A stretch of DNA of 64,000 nucleotides from Allorhodopirellula solitaria (lineage in GTDB: Bacteria; Planctomycetota; Planctomycetia; Pirellulales; Pirellulaceae), in contig NZ_SJPK01000002.1 of NCBI RefSeq assembly GCF_007859855.1, positions 582,186 to 646,185 on the forward strand, in the 5' to 3' direction. How positions within the stretch are numbered: the stretch's first letter is position 1; the number at the start of each line of letters is the position of its first letter. Shown one piece after another: positions 27,646 through 36,209 of this stretch. The translations under genes were made by a program, and so were the position numbers. Below the pieces are notes generated by a model that saw only the letters and a program-made list of their open reading frames with translations, had not been told where the DNA came from and ran no database searches.

Positions 27646-29019
27646 TCAGACGGGCGGAGCCGTCTGGCTACTTTGGTTGCGAGTGGGATTTTCTGTTTCG
27701 CTCAAGCGGGCGATTAGTTTCTCCGGTGCATCGTGAGTGTATTCGATCTCCTCGGATGCTTTCTCTGCCAACGTTTTGACTTGCACTTTCCCATCGGCCC
27801 ATTCGTTGCCGCCCGCGATGAGGGCATAGGCGAATCCGTGGGCGTCGGCGTACTTCAACTGCGCCTTGAGTTTGCGAGGTTCTGGGTAGACTTCCGTGCC
27901 AATTCCCGCGCGGCGGAGATTGGTCGCTAGCTTCAAGTAATCGTCTCGGCGGTCTTTGTCGAAATAGGGGATGAAGACAGGACAGGGCTTGCTCGTCGAG
28001 GACAATCGGTCGAGCGTTTCCAGGGCGGCGAGCAAACGGTCCAGGCCGAGTGAGGCGCCGATGCCGGGCAAGTGCTCTTTGGTGTAGAGTCCGGCGAGAT
28101 TGTCGTAGCGTCCGCCGCTGCAGACGCTGCCGATGGACGGCAATTCGTCGAGCGTGGTTTCAAAGATCACGCCGGTGTAGTAATCCAGCCCACGGGCGAT
28201 CGATACGTCGATCTTCATGCGTTCCGGGGCGACCCCCGACGCGATCGCACCCTCATAGATCTCTCGCAGTCTGGTGGCGCCGTTGACGGCGGTCGCATTG
28301 TCACCAATGATCGCGGGCAGTTTCGCGAATACCTCGTCCGCCCCGCCACCGCATTCGGCCAACTGCAGCACCTGGTCCGCCTGGTCGGGGCGAATCTCCG
28401 CGGCGCTGACCATTTCTGCCGCGGTGGCTTCGCGTCCGATCTTGCCGAGTTTGTCGAGGCTGCGCAGGATCGGGGTGGTTTGATCGGCCAAGTCGAGGGA
28501 TTCGAGCAACCCACTGAGAATGGCGCGGTTGTTGATGCTGATCGTGAACGCTTCGATACCAATGCTTCGCAGCAACGAATCGATGACCGTGACGGCTTCG
28601 ATATCGGCCAGTACGGATTCGGTACCGATGGTATCGAAATCACACTGATAGAATTCGCGATACCTTCCTGCTTGCGGGTTTTCACCTCGCCAAACCGGAG
28701 CAATCTGGTAGCGTTTGAACGGAGTACCCAGCTGTCCGATGTGTTGGGCAGCGAACCTCGCCAGCGGCACGGTGAGGTCAAATCGCATGCCGACCGGACG
28801 CTTGCCAGCGTCAACGAATTGGTAGAGCTGGCGGTCGGTTTCCTCGCTACCTTTGCCCGTCAGGATTTCCAAGTGTTCGAGAGTGGGCGTATCGATCGGC
28901 GCAAACCCGAAGCTGCGAAACGTTTGCCGCGCCGTTTCCATGATTCGCTCGCGCGGGATCATCGTGGCGGGTAGATAGTCGCGGAATCCCTTGAGCGTGC
29001 GAGGTTGAATGAGGGCCAT
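27646..29019 (-). CDS. hisS: Histidyl-tRNA synthetase
   Basis: Charges tRNA-His. I start at ATG 29019 (MALIQPRTLKGFRDYLP, 457 residues), since the upstream 33-residue extension is unlike the family. Class II motifs: motif 2 FKRYQIAPVWRGENPQAGRYREFYQCDFDTIG; the histidine-specific ARGLDYYTGVIFE; and motif 3 GASLGLDRLLAALE. The C-terminal anticodon-binding domain follows (GIGTEVYPEPRKLKAQLKYADAHGFAYALIAGGNEW). Odd feature: the last nine codons (QSSQTAPPV) and the TGA stop are encoded by a family G repeat (complement of 27646-27672). The original stop seems to have been lost and a repeat-derived tail added. This should not affect the fold, as it lies past the anticodon domain. Confidence 0.96.
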   Translation of the reverse strand: MALIQPRTLKGFRDYLPATMIPRERIMETARQTFRSFGFAPIDTPTLEHLEILTGKGSEETDRQLYQFVDAGKRPVGMRFDLTVPLARFAAQHIGQLGTPFKRYQIAPVWRGENPQAGRYREFYQCDFDTIGTESVLADIEAVTVIDSLLRSIGIEAFTISINNRAILSGLLESLDLADQTTPILRSLDKLGKIGREATAAEMVSAAEIRPDQADQVLQLAECGGGADEVFAKLPAIIGDNATAVNGATRLREIYEGAIASGVAPERMKIDVSIARGLDYYTGVIFETTLDELPSIGSVCSGGRYDNLAGLYTKEHLPGIGASLGLDRLLAALETLDRLSSTSKPCPVFIPYFDKDRRDDYLKLATNLRRAGIGTEVYPEPRKLKAQLKYADAHGFAYALIAGGNEWADGKVQVKTLAEKASEEIEYTHDAPEKLIARLSETENPTRNQSSQTAPPV

Positions 29020-29147
29020 GGGCGATGCAAGAGTCGTGAATGGAAGGGTGGGAGAATGGCTGACGTAGCGTAAGTCACGAGACCAACCTGTGGTAGGGAA
29101 GGTTCGCTGCGACATCAATCCCAGGGAGGCTGAAAGTCCTTTGTCCC

Positions 29148-30329
29148 CTAGAGTTCTTCGTCGACAAAAATGATGTGCCGGAAGTAGTGTTGGGATTCAA
29201 AGCTCGCACCGAGTGCTCCGATCAACAGACCCAGGGAGGCGGCGAACACGGCCATCTGCGGACGATCGGCCCAGACCAAATCGAGCGGGCCGCTCACCGT
29301 CGACGCTGCCCAATCGGCGATCAGGGCACTCGGGAACAAAAAGAACGAGAGTGCGATTCCGACTAAGAACAAGGCTGTCCAAGTCGTCGCCATCCCTACG
29401 AACACGATGCCCATCGCCGAAGACGAAGTGACGATCGCTTGCTCGGATCGCCGGGTACCGCGACGCACCAGGAGTTGTTGGCGGAGCACGACGTAGGACG
29501 TCGTCGCCACGAGCGACAAGATGAACAGGGCCAGCAAGCGGAGGCTGCTCTGGGCCAGAGCGAGGTCCCAGGCCTCGGCCGTCATGAATAGAATTGCCAA
29601 GGTTGAAAAGGATGCGATCGTTAATCGGCTGAGGCGTTTGGGAAATTCCCAAGGGCGAGCTGACCAGATCGAGCGGTAGATTTCCGTCCGGTTGATCCAC
29701 GCCGCTCGCAGCGCGAAGACGGGTTTGGTAAGTCGCCGGCCAGCCCCCTCTTCGAGTCGCTGGTCGGCGATTTCTGCCAACGTGGCACGCTGACGCTCCA
29801 CGCTCTCGGCATCCATCCCAGCCATCAAGTCCAGTGCGGCCGCGTAGGGCGGGTGGTACATCAAGTCGTTGGGGTGGCTGCTTTGAGGCAGGCCGCTGAG
29901 GTGCCCGATGCTGTGCAGGATCAATCGGCTCAGACGCCGGGCAATCCGCTGGACCCTTTCGTCGCGGTTGGCTTCGATGCCGAGTGCCATCGGATCGATC
30001 AGTGACATCGACAGAACCGCTGCATCGAGGGGCCGGCTCAGGGCGGCAAAGCAGAACGGCGAATAGTTACCAGCGAGTTCGGACGCGGTCAGCATGATCG
30101 CGAAGTCCCAGTGCCGCGAATCTCGCTCCTCAACCGCCTGTTGCAACAGGACACTTGGTTCCACAGCCCCGTTGCCATCGCCTCGACCGCCTGTCATTTC
30201 GGGGCGGCGGATTTCAAAGAAATCGAAGCGGAACTCGCTGAAGATCTCCGACAAACGCTCATCGGCCTGTTCGACGGCCATGCGCGCCGCCTGCGCATCA
30301 ACGAAGTCCAATGGTCCAGCGACCATCAC
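29148..30329 (-). CDS. Membrane protein with degenerate matrixin-like zincin motif
   Basis: 393 residues from GTG 30329; a non-standard CTG at 30389 that overlaps the previous stop (CTGA) would add 20 residues in frame, so the true start is uncertain. The N-terminal 200 residues contain HSIGHLSGLPQSSHPNDLMY, which lines up with the metzincin site HExxHxxGxxHSxxxxxLMY. The catalytic Glu is replaced by Ser and the third metal His by Gln, so peptidase activity is unlikely; the Met-turn (LMY) remains. The C-terminal half has four hydrophobic helices (LTIASFSTLAILFMTAEAW, SSLRLLALFILSLVATTSYVVL, AMGIVFVGMATTWTALFLVGIALSFFLFPSALIADW, VFAASLGLLIGALGASF). It is probably co-translated with the secreted protein upstream. 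Function unknown. Confidence 0.6.
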   Translation of the reverse strand: MMVAGPLDFVDAQAARMAVEQADERLSEIFSEFRFDFFEIRRPEMTGGRGDGNGAVEPSVLLQQAVEERDSRHWDFAIMLTASELAGNYSPFCFAALSRPLDAAVLSMSLIDPMALGIEANRDERVQRIARRLSRLILHSIGHLSGLPQSSHPNDLMYHPPYAAALDLMAGMDAESVERQRATLAEIADQRLEEGAGRRLTKPVFALRAAWINRTEIYRSIWSARPWEFPKRLSRLTIASFSTLAILFMTAEAWDLALAQSSLRLLALFILSLVATTSYVVLRQQLLVRRGTRRSEQAIVTSSSAMGIVFVGMATTWTALFLVGIALSFFLFPSALIADWAASTVSGPLDLVWADRPQMAVFAASLGLLIGALGASFESQHYFRHIIFVDEEL

Positions 30330-30385
30330 GCCAATCGCGATCAGGGATTTTTCAACGTCCGGCTGGACCCCTTCAGGTAGTGAAG

Positions 30386-31054
30386 TCAGTAGTCAATCCG
30401 TTCGTCAGCAGCGTTGAATCGGGCGTCGTAATCGATTTGTTCGAGATACTGCTTGAGGGCCACCACTTCGGCAGCATCCAACTTGTCCTTGATCGAATCG
30501 ACGGCTTCGGAGATCAAGTTGAGCATCTTGGCCACCTTCAGGTAATCGAAGCGGTCGTAGGTCTCGCCAGGGCTGCCGCGTTTAGCCAGCGATTCTTCGA
30601 TCGGTCGGCGGTAGGGCTCGAGTTCCTTGGCATCGAGTGGTTTGGGCCAATAGAGTTCGCCGGTCGAAGGGTGGATCTGCGATTTCGACAGCCGCTTGTG
30701 GGTGGAGCGTTTGGCGGCGGCCTTGTAGTTCGCGACGCCTTCGGCAGTCTTCCGCTTGAGCTCTTCCTCGCGAAAGGCTTTGTTGTTGTAGTAACCTTCG
30801 AGAGATTCCTGTCGCAATTTGAGCCGTTCCTGCAGCGCCTTCTGCAGCTGCGTGGCGGACATCGATTCCAGCAGCGATCCTTGGCCGAGGCCGACCGCGA
30901 GGGCACCTGCACCCCGCATTTGATCACCGGCAGCCGTTGAGCCTCCGCGCCGACCATAGGGCCCGTAGACTCCGTATTGAGCCAACAATTCTGCTGGCAG
31001 CAACAATCCAGTGATGGTGAGGATGAGGGCGGTCGCGAGGTAATTACGGTACAT
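30386..31054 (-). CDS. Secreted protein of unknown function
   Basis: I do not recognise this 222-residue protein. It has a clear signal peptide (MYRNYLATALILTITGLLLPAELLAQ), then a short Gly/Tyr-rich stretch (YGVYGPYGRRGG). A long, charged, helix-forming segment follows (residues 60-130: LQKALQERLKLRQESLEGYYNNKAFREEELKRKTAEGVANYKAAAKR), which looks like a coiled coil. The C-terminal region includes YWPKPLDAKELEPYRRPIEESLAKRG. Its stop overlaps or nearly overlaps the possible start of the zincin-like membrane protein, so the two may act together at the cell envelope. No enzymatic motif is visible. Confidence 0.65.
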   Translation of the reverse strand: MYRNYLATALILTITGLLLPAELLAQYGVYGPYGRRGGSTAAGDQMRGAGALAVGLGQGSLLESMSATQLQKALQERLKLRQESLEGYYNNKAFREEELKRKTAEGVANYKAAAKRSTHKRLSKSQIHPSTGELYWPKPLDAKELEPYRRPIEESLAKRGSPGETYDRFDYLKVAKMLNLISEAVDSIKDKLDAAEVVALKQYLEQIDYDARFNAADERIDY

Positions 31055-31316
31055 GGGTTGGTCCAGGTTGGGATTTTTCGGCGTTCTCTCGCCTGGTTCC
31101 TTCGCCGTCGAAGGTGCCAGCGATGCCGATGAAACAAGCTACTTTCGCAAAATGTGCGTTTCAGTCGATATAATACACACTCAACAGGCTCTGTGCACAT
31201 ATCCCTTCCCGATCCAGCAGCATTTCGGATCGCCGTTGGGCCGGCCCGGGGCCGGCTGAGTTTTCTGGCACTGTGCCCGTGTTTCTGTCTATTTCTACTT
31301 TCTGTGTGGTCCTGCT

Positions 31317-32066
31317 ATGGCTCAGCCCCTCCCCTGTGAGCGTGACGAGACGCCCGCCGACGGCAGTGATGGGGATGGGCCGCCGGTTGATCCTGCGGTC
31401 ATTGCGGGCATCGTTGCCAAGGGGCCTCAACCGGTACTGCGATACCTGTTTTTCCTGCTGATCGTGCGGCCGGTGATGCTGGTGATCATGGGCATGAACG
31501 TGCGGGGGCGGGAACGACTCGCCGAGCAGGGGCCGCTGCTTGTCGTGGCCAATCATAACAGCCATCTCGACACGTTTGCGCTGATGACGCTGTTTCCCAT
31601 GAGCGAACTGCACCGCGTCCGTCCCGTGGCCGCAGCGGACTATTTCCTGCGCACGCGGTGGTTTGCATGGTTCTCGGTTCGAGTGCTCGGGATCATCCCA
31701 ATCGATCGGGATGTTCGCAGAGGCCGCGGACATCCGCTCGATCCTATCAGCGAACAGCTCGAACAGGGCGCGATCGTGTTGCTATTCCCCGAGGGCACAC
31801 GGGGCGAACCCGAACAGCGCGAGCCGTTTCAAAGGGGGATCGCCCATCTCGCTCGGAGGCATCCCGAGGTCCCGATCTTGCCCGTTTTCCTTTATGGTCT
31901 CGGCAAAGCACTGCCCCGAGGCGAGGGGCTGCTCGTGCCCTTTTTTATCGATGCCTACGTTGGCCCACACGTCCACTGGACCGGTGACAAAAACAGCATG
32001 ATGCAGCGTCTCGATGACGAATTCGAATCACTCGTCGAAGGCGCCCAAGTGCCCGAGACACTTTAA
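31317..32066 (+). CDS. 1-acyl-sn-glycerol-3-phosphate acyltransferase family protein
   Basis: PlsC-type acyltransferase, expected to add a second acyl chain to lysophosphatidate in the inner membrane. 249 residues. One hydrophobic helix (LRYLFFLLIVRPVMLVIMGM) precedes block I, NHNSHLDTFAL, which carries the catalytic HxxxxD as HNSHLD. Block III, LLFPEGTRGEP, binds the glycerol phosphate. PILPVFLYGLGKALPRGEG corresponds to block IV. The acidic N-terminal 30 residues are not part of the domain. The acyl acceptor could be another lysolipid; the family is broad. arsM follows 124 bp downstream and is probably separate, since a promoter-like sequence precedes it. Confidence 0.88.
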   Translation: MAQPLPCERDETPADGSDGDGPPVDPAVIAGIVAKGPQPVLRYLFFLLIVRPVMLVIMGMNVRGRERLAEQGPLLVVANHNSHLDTFALMTLFPMSELHRVRPVAAADYFLRTRWFAWFSVRVLGIIPIDRDVRRGRGHPLDPISEQLEQGAIVLLFPEGTRGEPEQREPFQRGIAHLARRHPEVPILPVFLYGLGKALPRGEGLLVPFFIDAYVGPHVHWTGDKNSMMQRLDDEFESLVEGAQVPETL

Positions 32067-32073
32067 CAGCCTG

Positions 32074-32116
32074 TTGACGAAACTCGCTGCCGCGCATTAT
32101 CGTAGAACGACGATAA
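32074..32116 (+). promoter_or_regulatory. Candidate promoter and operator of the arsM gene
   Basis: TTGACG (32074-32079) is followed at 17 bp by TTATCG, which overlaps an inverted repeat TTATCGT-(6 bp)-ACGATAA at 32097-32116. The palindrome lies 75 bp before the arsM start, where a repressor of the ArsR type could block the -10. No arsR gene is in the window, so the regulator is a guess. Confidence 0.35.
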
Positions 32117-32190
32117 ACCATGCGTTGGCGGGCAGGCCCAGAGTGCTTGGGCGCCGTTGACGCGCTCCCTCTGACCTCTGGCTGCATCCC

Positions 32191-33027
32191 ATGAACCAAC
32201 ACAACAAAACCGCCTCTGTTCAAGACCAGTATGCAGCTGTGGCTCGCAGCGGTCTGAACAATGATTCCGATGCGGTCCGGTCCATCGCGTCGGCTTTCGG
32301 ATATTCCGCCGACGATCTGAAGTCGCTACCGACCCAGGCCAACATGGGGGTCTCGTGCGGCAACCCGTTGGCGACCGCCGGACTGCGCGAAGGCGAGGTG
32401 GTCGTCGATTTGGGATGCGGGGGTGGCATGGATGTGTTTCTCGCTGCCCAGGCTGTCGGCGATGCGGGCAGAGCAATCGGAATCGACATGACGCCCGATA
32501 TGCTCGATCGAGCTCGCGCGGGGGCTACCAAGCTTGGATTGAGCAATGTCGAGCTCCACGAAGCCAACATCGAGCAACTGCCGCTCGCCGATGAGAGCGT
32601 GGATTGTGTGATCAGCAATTGTGTGATCAACCTCGTCGATGACAAAGCCGCCGTCCTGCGCGAGATCCGTCGAGTCCTGAAGCCGGGAGGTCGCGTGGCG
32701 ATTAGTGACATCGCACTGAAACAGCAGCTCCCCGAAGCGGTCAAAGACAGCGTGGCGGCGTACATTGGCTGCATTTCTGGGGCGATCATGATTGATGAGT
32801 ATCGCGGTGCCTTGCTCGATGCGGGCTTCGACAGCGTCGTTGTGACCGATACCGGAGCGGATTTGAACGTTTACGCCGAAGCCAGCCAGAGTGATTGCTG
32901 TGGGACGACCGACTCATGCTGTGGCGAACCAACACTGCATGCGGGCTTGGCCGATGTGTTGAAGTCCTTTGACGTCAACGTTTACGCGGCGAGTGTCCGC
33001 GTGCACGCGGTGGCTCCTCTCGCGTAA
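32191..33027 (+). CDS. arsM: Arsenite S-adenosylmethionine methyltransferase
   Basis: Methylates trivalent arsenic with S-adenosylmethionine, a cytoplasmic detoxification step. 278 residues. The SAM site is [21 protein letters not shown] with [17 protein letters not shown]. The three cysteines that bind As(III) in ArsM are present: Cys56 (MGVSCGNPL), Cys144 (VISNCVINL) and Cys194 (YIGCISGAI). A C-terminal extension carries two adjacent Cys pairs ([13 protein letters not shown]), as in many ArsM proteins with a thiol-rich tail, which may gather arsenic. No other ars gene is adjacent. A palindrome at 32097-32116 may control it. Confidence 0.93.
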   Translation: MNQHNKTASVQDQYAAVARSGLNNDSDAVRSIASAFGYSADDLKSLPTQANMGVSCGNPLATAGLREGEVVVDLGCGGGMDVFLAAQAVGDAGRAIGIDMTPDMLDRARAGATKLGLSNVELHEANIEQLPLADESVDCVISNCVINLVDDKAAVLREIRRVLKPGGRVAISDIALKQQLPEAVKDSVAAYIGCISGAIMIDEYRGALLDAGFDSVVVTDTGADLNVYAEASQSDCCGTTDSCCGEPTLHAGLADVLKSFDVNVYAASVRVHAVAPLA

Positions 33028-33871
33028 GCAACACACGATGAATGAGTGTCGGTTTTAGTAGTGGACGAGGCGACGAGTCCTGCGGCTTTGGACTCGTCGC
33101 CTCCTGTTGATTACCCACACGCGACCCTACGCCGAAGGCGTTTAAGAAAATAGCCGGTGGTTTGAGCGCGAGCGAACACCACCTACGGCAATTCTCTGAA
33201 ATCTCTAACGGAATACTTGTGGGTAACTGACAGCTCATCGGCTCGTCCACTACGCCACTTACTACTCCCGCGTTCCTAGACCGGCAGCAGAGTTGGTTCA
33301 AGGGATTCGAGCGAACCACGAAAAACCCATGCTTCAGCGGCATGTAGAGACGTAGCGGTGTCAGCGGCCGTAGGCTGGTTCGCATCGCCGATTGCGTTTG
33401 CTTCCCTCGTCCAGTTTGGATGTCGTCCTTTCCCCAAGACGATTCCGCAGCAATAACCAATGTCCAAACCGAGAGAAGCGGCGCACGCCCCTCCCGAATG
33501 AGCCTGCCCCGGGCTGTTAAATAGTTGGGATTGAGTCGCTTATTGCTTGCGCAGGTTTTCTTCCGCTTTGTTCGTGTTCGAAGCGAGCCTCCTTCCATTA
33601 CCGAGTCTCCTCTCTCCACCGCGCTTCGTGGGGGCGAGGGGAGACTCGATCGTTTTGCGTTGGCGAAATAAAAATGCAATCCGAGGACAAGGTATCAATA
33701 CCACTTTTGAACAGCCCAGCACAATTTGCCGGCTCACGCAAAATCTGGCTGATCCGTTTGGCACGAGGAATGCAATGTCGGGTATCATCATGAAATGAGT
33801 TTCACGCTCGTCCGCACCACATCTACCCTGTCGGTATCGCGGTCTGGACGGGCTTTCCTGAGGATCGAGTC
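33028..33871. repeat. Spacer with a near-complete R1 repeat (33059-33276)
   Basis: An inverted repeat of 19 bp (17 pairing) starts TAGTGGACGAGGCGACGAG at 33059 and closes at 33234-33252; inner TTACCCACA/TGTGGGTAA arms lie inside it. The right part ends in the family hallmark complementary to GGAACGCGGGAGTAGTAAG (33253-33276). The middle holds the common block with GAAAATAGCCGGTGGTTTGAG. This is the least disturbed R1 copy in the window. From 33280 to 33871 I see no gene or clear repeat; the leader and promoter of the small secreted protein gene should lie at its right end. Confidence 0.65.
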
Positions 33872-34321
33872 ATGTCGCGTATCACCACTTTCTTGTGTGT
33901 TTCCACGATGGTCCTGGCGGCGGGTTCGGCCCAGCAGGCCCTGGCCGCCGATACCGGAGCGAATGCGGTCTCGCAAGCGTATGGGGCGTCGCCACAGGGC
34001 GCCGGGTCCTACTACAACAGCAGCGGCTATGGTGGCTTCGGCAATAACGCCGCGAGCACTGCCGGCAATGCGACCCCGAGCAACAGCAACGGAGCGGGTG
34101 CCTACGGCGGGTCAGGGTACCGATCGATTTATGGCAGTCGCTCGTATGGGCCACTCGCCTACCCCGGCGCCGGAGATAGTCGCTACTACAGGGACCTCGA
34201 CGGGTACACGCGTGGTCGCCTGGATCATTCGCCGCGGAAATTTAACGGTGTCACGCATCGCCGTAACGATCACGAGCCCCGCACACGTCACTTTATCCAC
34301 GGGGAAGACATGGCGTATTGA
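33872..34321 (+). CDS. Small secreted Gly/Ser/Tyr-rich protein
   Basis: 149 residues. The start is supported by a good signal peptide (MSRITTFLCVSTMVLAAGSAQQALAAD). The mature part up to residue 110 is dominated by Gly, Ser, Asn, Ala and Tyr (GASPQGAGSYYNSSGYGGFGNNAAS), a composition typical of flexible surface or structural proteins. The last 35 residues are basic and His/Arg-rich (RKFNGVTHRRNDHEPRTRHFIHGED). A longer frame in another phase covers the same bases, but it has no signal peptide and an Arg/Thr bias typical of a shadow. It converges with nth, whose stop is only 3 bp away. No function can be assigned. Confidence 0.6.
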   Translation: MSRITTFLCVSTMVLAAGSAQQALAADTGANAVSQAYGASPQGAGSYYNSSGYGGFGNNAASTAGNATPSNSNGAGAYGGSGYRSIYGSRSYGPLAYPGAGDSRYYRDLDGYTRGRLDHSPRKFNGVTHRRNDHEPRTRHFIHGEDMAY

Positions 34322-34324
34322 GGT

Positions 34325-34978
34325 TCAGGGTTTCTTCCAAACGACCGCTTTGCGGCGTTTCGGGTAGAGTTCCTGGCAGAGGCCGCAGCGGGTGCCATCG
34401 CACCCTCGGGCTGTGCAGTGTTCGCGTCCGTAGAAGATTATCTGCAGGTGCAGTCGGTTCCAAGACGATTCGGGGAATAGCTTTTTCAAATCGTTTTCCG
34501 TCTGGACGACGCTCTTGCCCGACGACAGTCCCCATCGCTGGGCCAAACGATGGATGTGGGTATCGACGGGAAATGCGGGCACATCGAAGGCCTGTGACAT
34601 CACCACGCTCGCGGTTTTGTGGCCCACGCCCGGCAGGGCTTCGAGTTCCTCGAACGATCGAGGAACCTGGCTATCATGCTGGTCGACGAGGATCTTCGAG
34701 AGCCCCGCGAGGGCTTTGGCCTTTTGCTTGGAAAGTCCCAGCGGCCGAATGATCTGCAGGATGCCGTCTTCGCCGAGTGCTTGCATCCGCAGCGGCGTGC
34801 CAGCGACTTCGAACAGCGCGGGTGTGATCTCGTTGACTTTTTTGTCGGTGCACTGAGCACTCAGGAGCACCGCGACGAGGAGCGTAAACTCATCCTGATG
34901 ATCCAGCGGGATGGGAGGGTTCGGGTAGAACTCGTCGAGACGCTCAAGTAACAGCGTAGCACGTTCCGCCTTTCGCAC
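34325..34978 (-). CDS. nth: Endonuclease III (HhH-GPD DNA glycosylase/AP lyase)
   Basis: Base-excision repair enzyme that removes oxidised pyrimidines and cleaves at the abasic site. 217 residues, normal length. The helix-hairpin-helix is LEALPGVGHKTASVVMSQAF with the Schiff-base Lys121, followed by the catalytic Asp139 in PVDTHIHRLAQRWG. Both match E. coli Lys120 and Asp138 in position. The C-terminal cluster region is unusual: Cys188, 193, 198 and 201 are spaced 4-4-2 instead of the canonical 6-2-5, so an iron-sulfur cluster may be bound differently or be absent. The protein is followed by a basic tail (PKRRKAVVWKKP). The serine acetyltransferase gene lies 9 bp upstream on the same strand. 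Confidence 0.93.
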   Translation of the reverse strand: MRKAERATLLLERLDEFYPNPPIPLDHQDEFTLLVAVLLSAQCTDKKVNEITPALFEVAGTPLRMQALGEDGILQIIRPLGLSKQKAKALAGLSKILVDQHDSQVPRSFEELEALPGVGHKTASVVMSQAFDVPAFPVDTHIHRLAQRWGLSSGKSVVQTENDLKKLFPESSWNRLHLQIIFYGREHCTARGCDGTRCGLCQELYPKRRKAVVWKKP

Positions 34979-34987
34979 GATCTACCT

Positions 34988-35962
34988 CTAAATCTGATAG
35001 TTCAGTTCCGGTGCCAAGTCATCCTTGGCACCCTCGCTCCCGCGGACCCGCAGCTGCGGCGTTTCAACCAACACCGTGGTGCCCGGAGACACGCTGCGAG
35101 TTAACCAGACACTTGACCCGATGACACTGTCGTGGCCGATGATAGTACGACCACCGAGGATTGTTGCGTTGGCGTACACCACGACATTGTCTTCGATCGT
35201 GGGATGCCGTTTCTGGCCACGAATCAACGTCCCGTCGGCGTCGGTTGGAAAACTGACCGCCCCCAACGTCACGCCTTGGTAGAGCTTGACATGCTCACCG
35301 ATTTCGCAGGTTTCACCGATCACGACGCCGGTCCCGTGATCGATGAAGAAATAGTCGCCGATCGTTGCGCCGGGGTGGATATCGATGCCTGTTTGCTGGT
35401 GCGCCCATTCCGTCATCATCCGCGGAATAAACGGCACCCCCAATTCGACCAGCTCGTGAGCGATTCGGTACACCGTGATGGCCTCAAAGCCGGGGTAGCA
35501 GAAGACGATTTCATCGGTCGTCTGACAGGCAGGGTCGCCCGCAAAGGCGGCTTCCACATCCGTGGCAAGAGTCTTGCGGAGCTTCGTGATGCGTTTGAGC
35601 AGTTCGATCGTCATCGCCTGCCCCTTGGCTTCGAAGTCGATCTCGTCGATGCAGTCTGTTTGCTGATCCTTGACCCGCTGTTCGTGACGCAGGGCGCGGC
35701 CGATTTGCACGGTCAGCTGGTCATGCAGTGAATCGATCAAGCCGCCGACGTGGTAGCGAATGTTACCGGCGTGCAGGTTGGTGTTGCGGCGGTACCCCGG
35801 ATACAGAATGTCTTTCAAATCCAACAGGATACGCACGACCGCTTCGTAGCTCGGCAGGGGACAATGGCCGAGATGGTTGATGGCATCGTCAGCGGTATAC
35901 GTCGCCACAATCTGTTCCGTCAGATCGGGCAGAGACTCTTTGAGACGAAAATCAGATGCCAT
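34988..35962 (-). CDS. Serine O-acetyltransferase
   Basis: Makes O-acetylserine from serine and acetyl-CoA, the first step of cysteine synthesis. I choose ATG 35962 ([12 protein letters not shown], 324 residues), since the earlier in-frame start adds 64 residues without resemblance to the family. The N-terminal 180 residues are helical, longer than in CysE and like the SAT variants of some phyla. The left-handed beta-helix starts at [40 protein letters not shown], with the catalytic His in [11 protein letters not shown]. It continues through [32 protein letters not shown]. The C-terminal residue is Ile (ELNYQI), as in SATs that dock into cysteine synthase. nth follows directly. No cysK is in the window. 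Confidence 0.92.
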   Translation of the reverse strand: MASDFRLKESLPDLTEQIVATYTADDAINHLGHCPLPSYEAVVRILLDLKDILYPGYRRNTNLHAGNIRYHVGGLIDSLHDQLTVQIGRALRHEQRVKDQQTDCIDEIDFEAKGQAMTIELLKRITKLRKTLATDVEAAFAGDPACQTTDEIVFCYPGFEAITVYRIAHELVELGVPFIPRMMTEWAHQQTGIDIHPGATIGDYFFIDHGTGVVIGETCEIGEHVKLYQGVTLGAVSFPTDADGTLIRGQKRHPTIEDNVVVYANATILGGRTIIGHDSVIGSSVWLTRSVSPGTTVLVETPQLRVRGSEGAKDDLAPELNYQI

Positions 35963-36209
35963 GACGGATTCATCTACACCAGGCGGCGAATGGAAGAAGA
36001 ATGAGCGAACACCAAACTGAATTTGGTGGTGGGCAAGACAGGGAGCCCGCTGCAAGAGGTCCCCGTTGCCACGTTCACTACGATAGGAGGTCAATGGCGG
36101 TTGGGAAACAACCACCGACACAAAAGCCCTATGCGAGACAAATCCGTCTCGCATAGGTTCGCGGTGCCCGAGCCGATTAGAGGCTCAGGTGAGGCTGGTC
36201 CGGGATCGA

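Noticed and set aside
28072..28974. A 300-residue ORF antisense to hisS
   Set aside because: Shadow of a well-supported synthetase gene.
33795..34367. A 190-residue ORF in another phase over the small secreted protein gene
   Set aside because: It has no signal peptide and an Arg/Thr/Ala bias; the 33872 frame has a clear signal peptide and a sensible composition.
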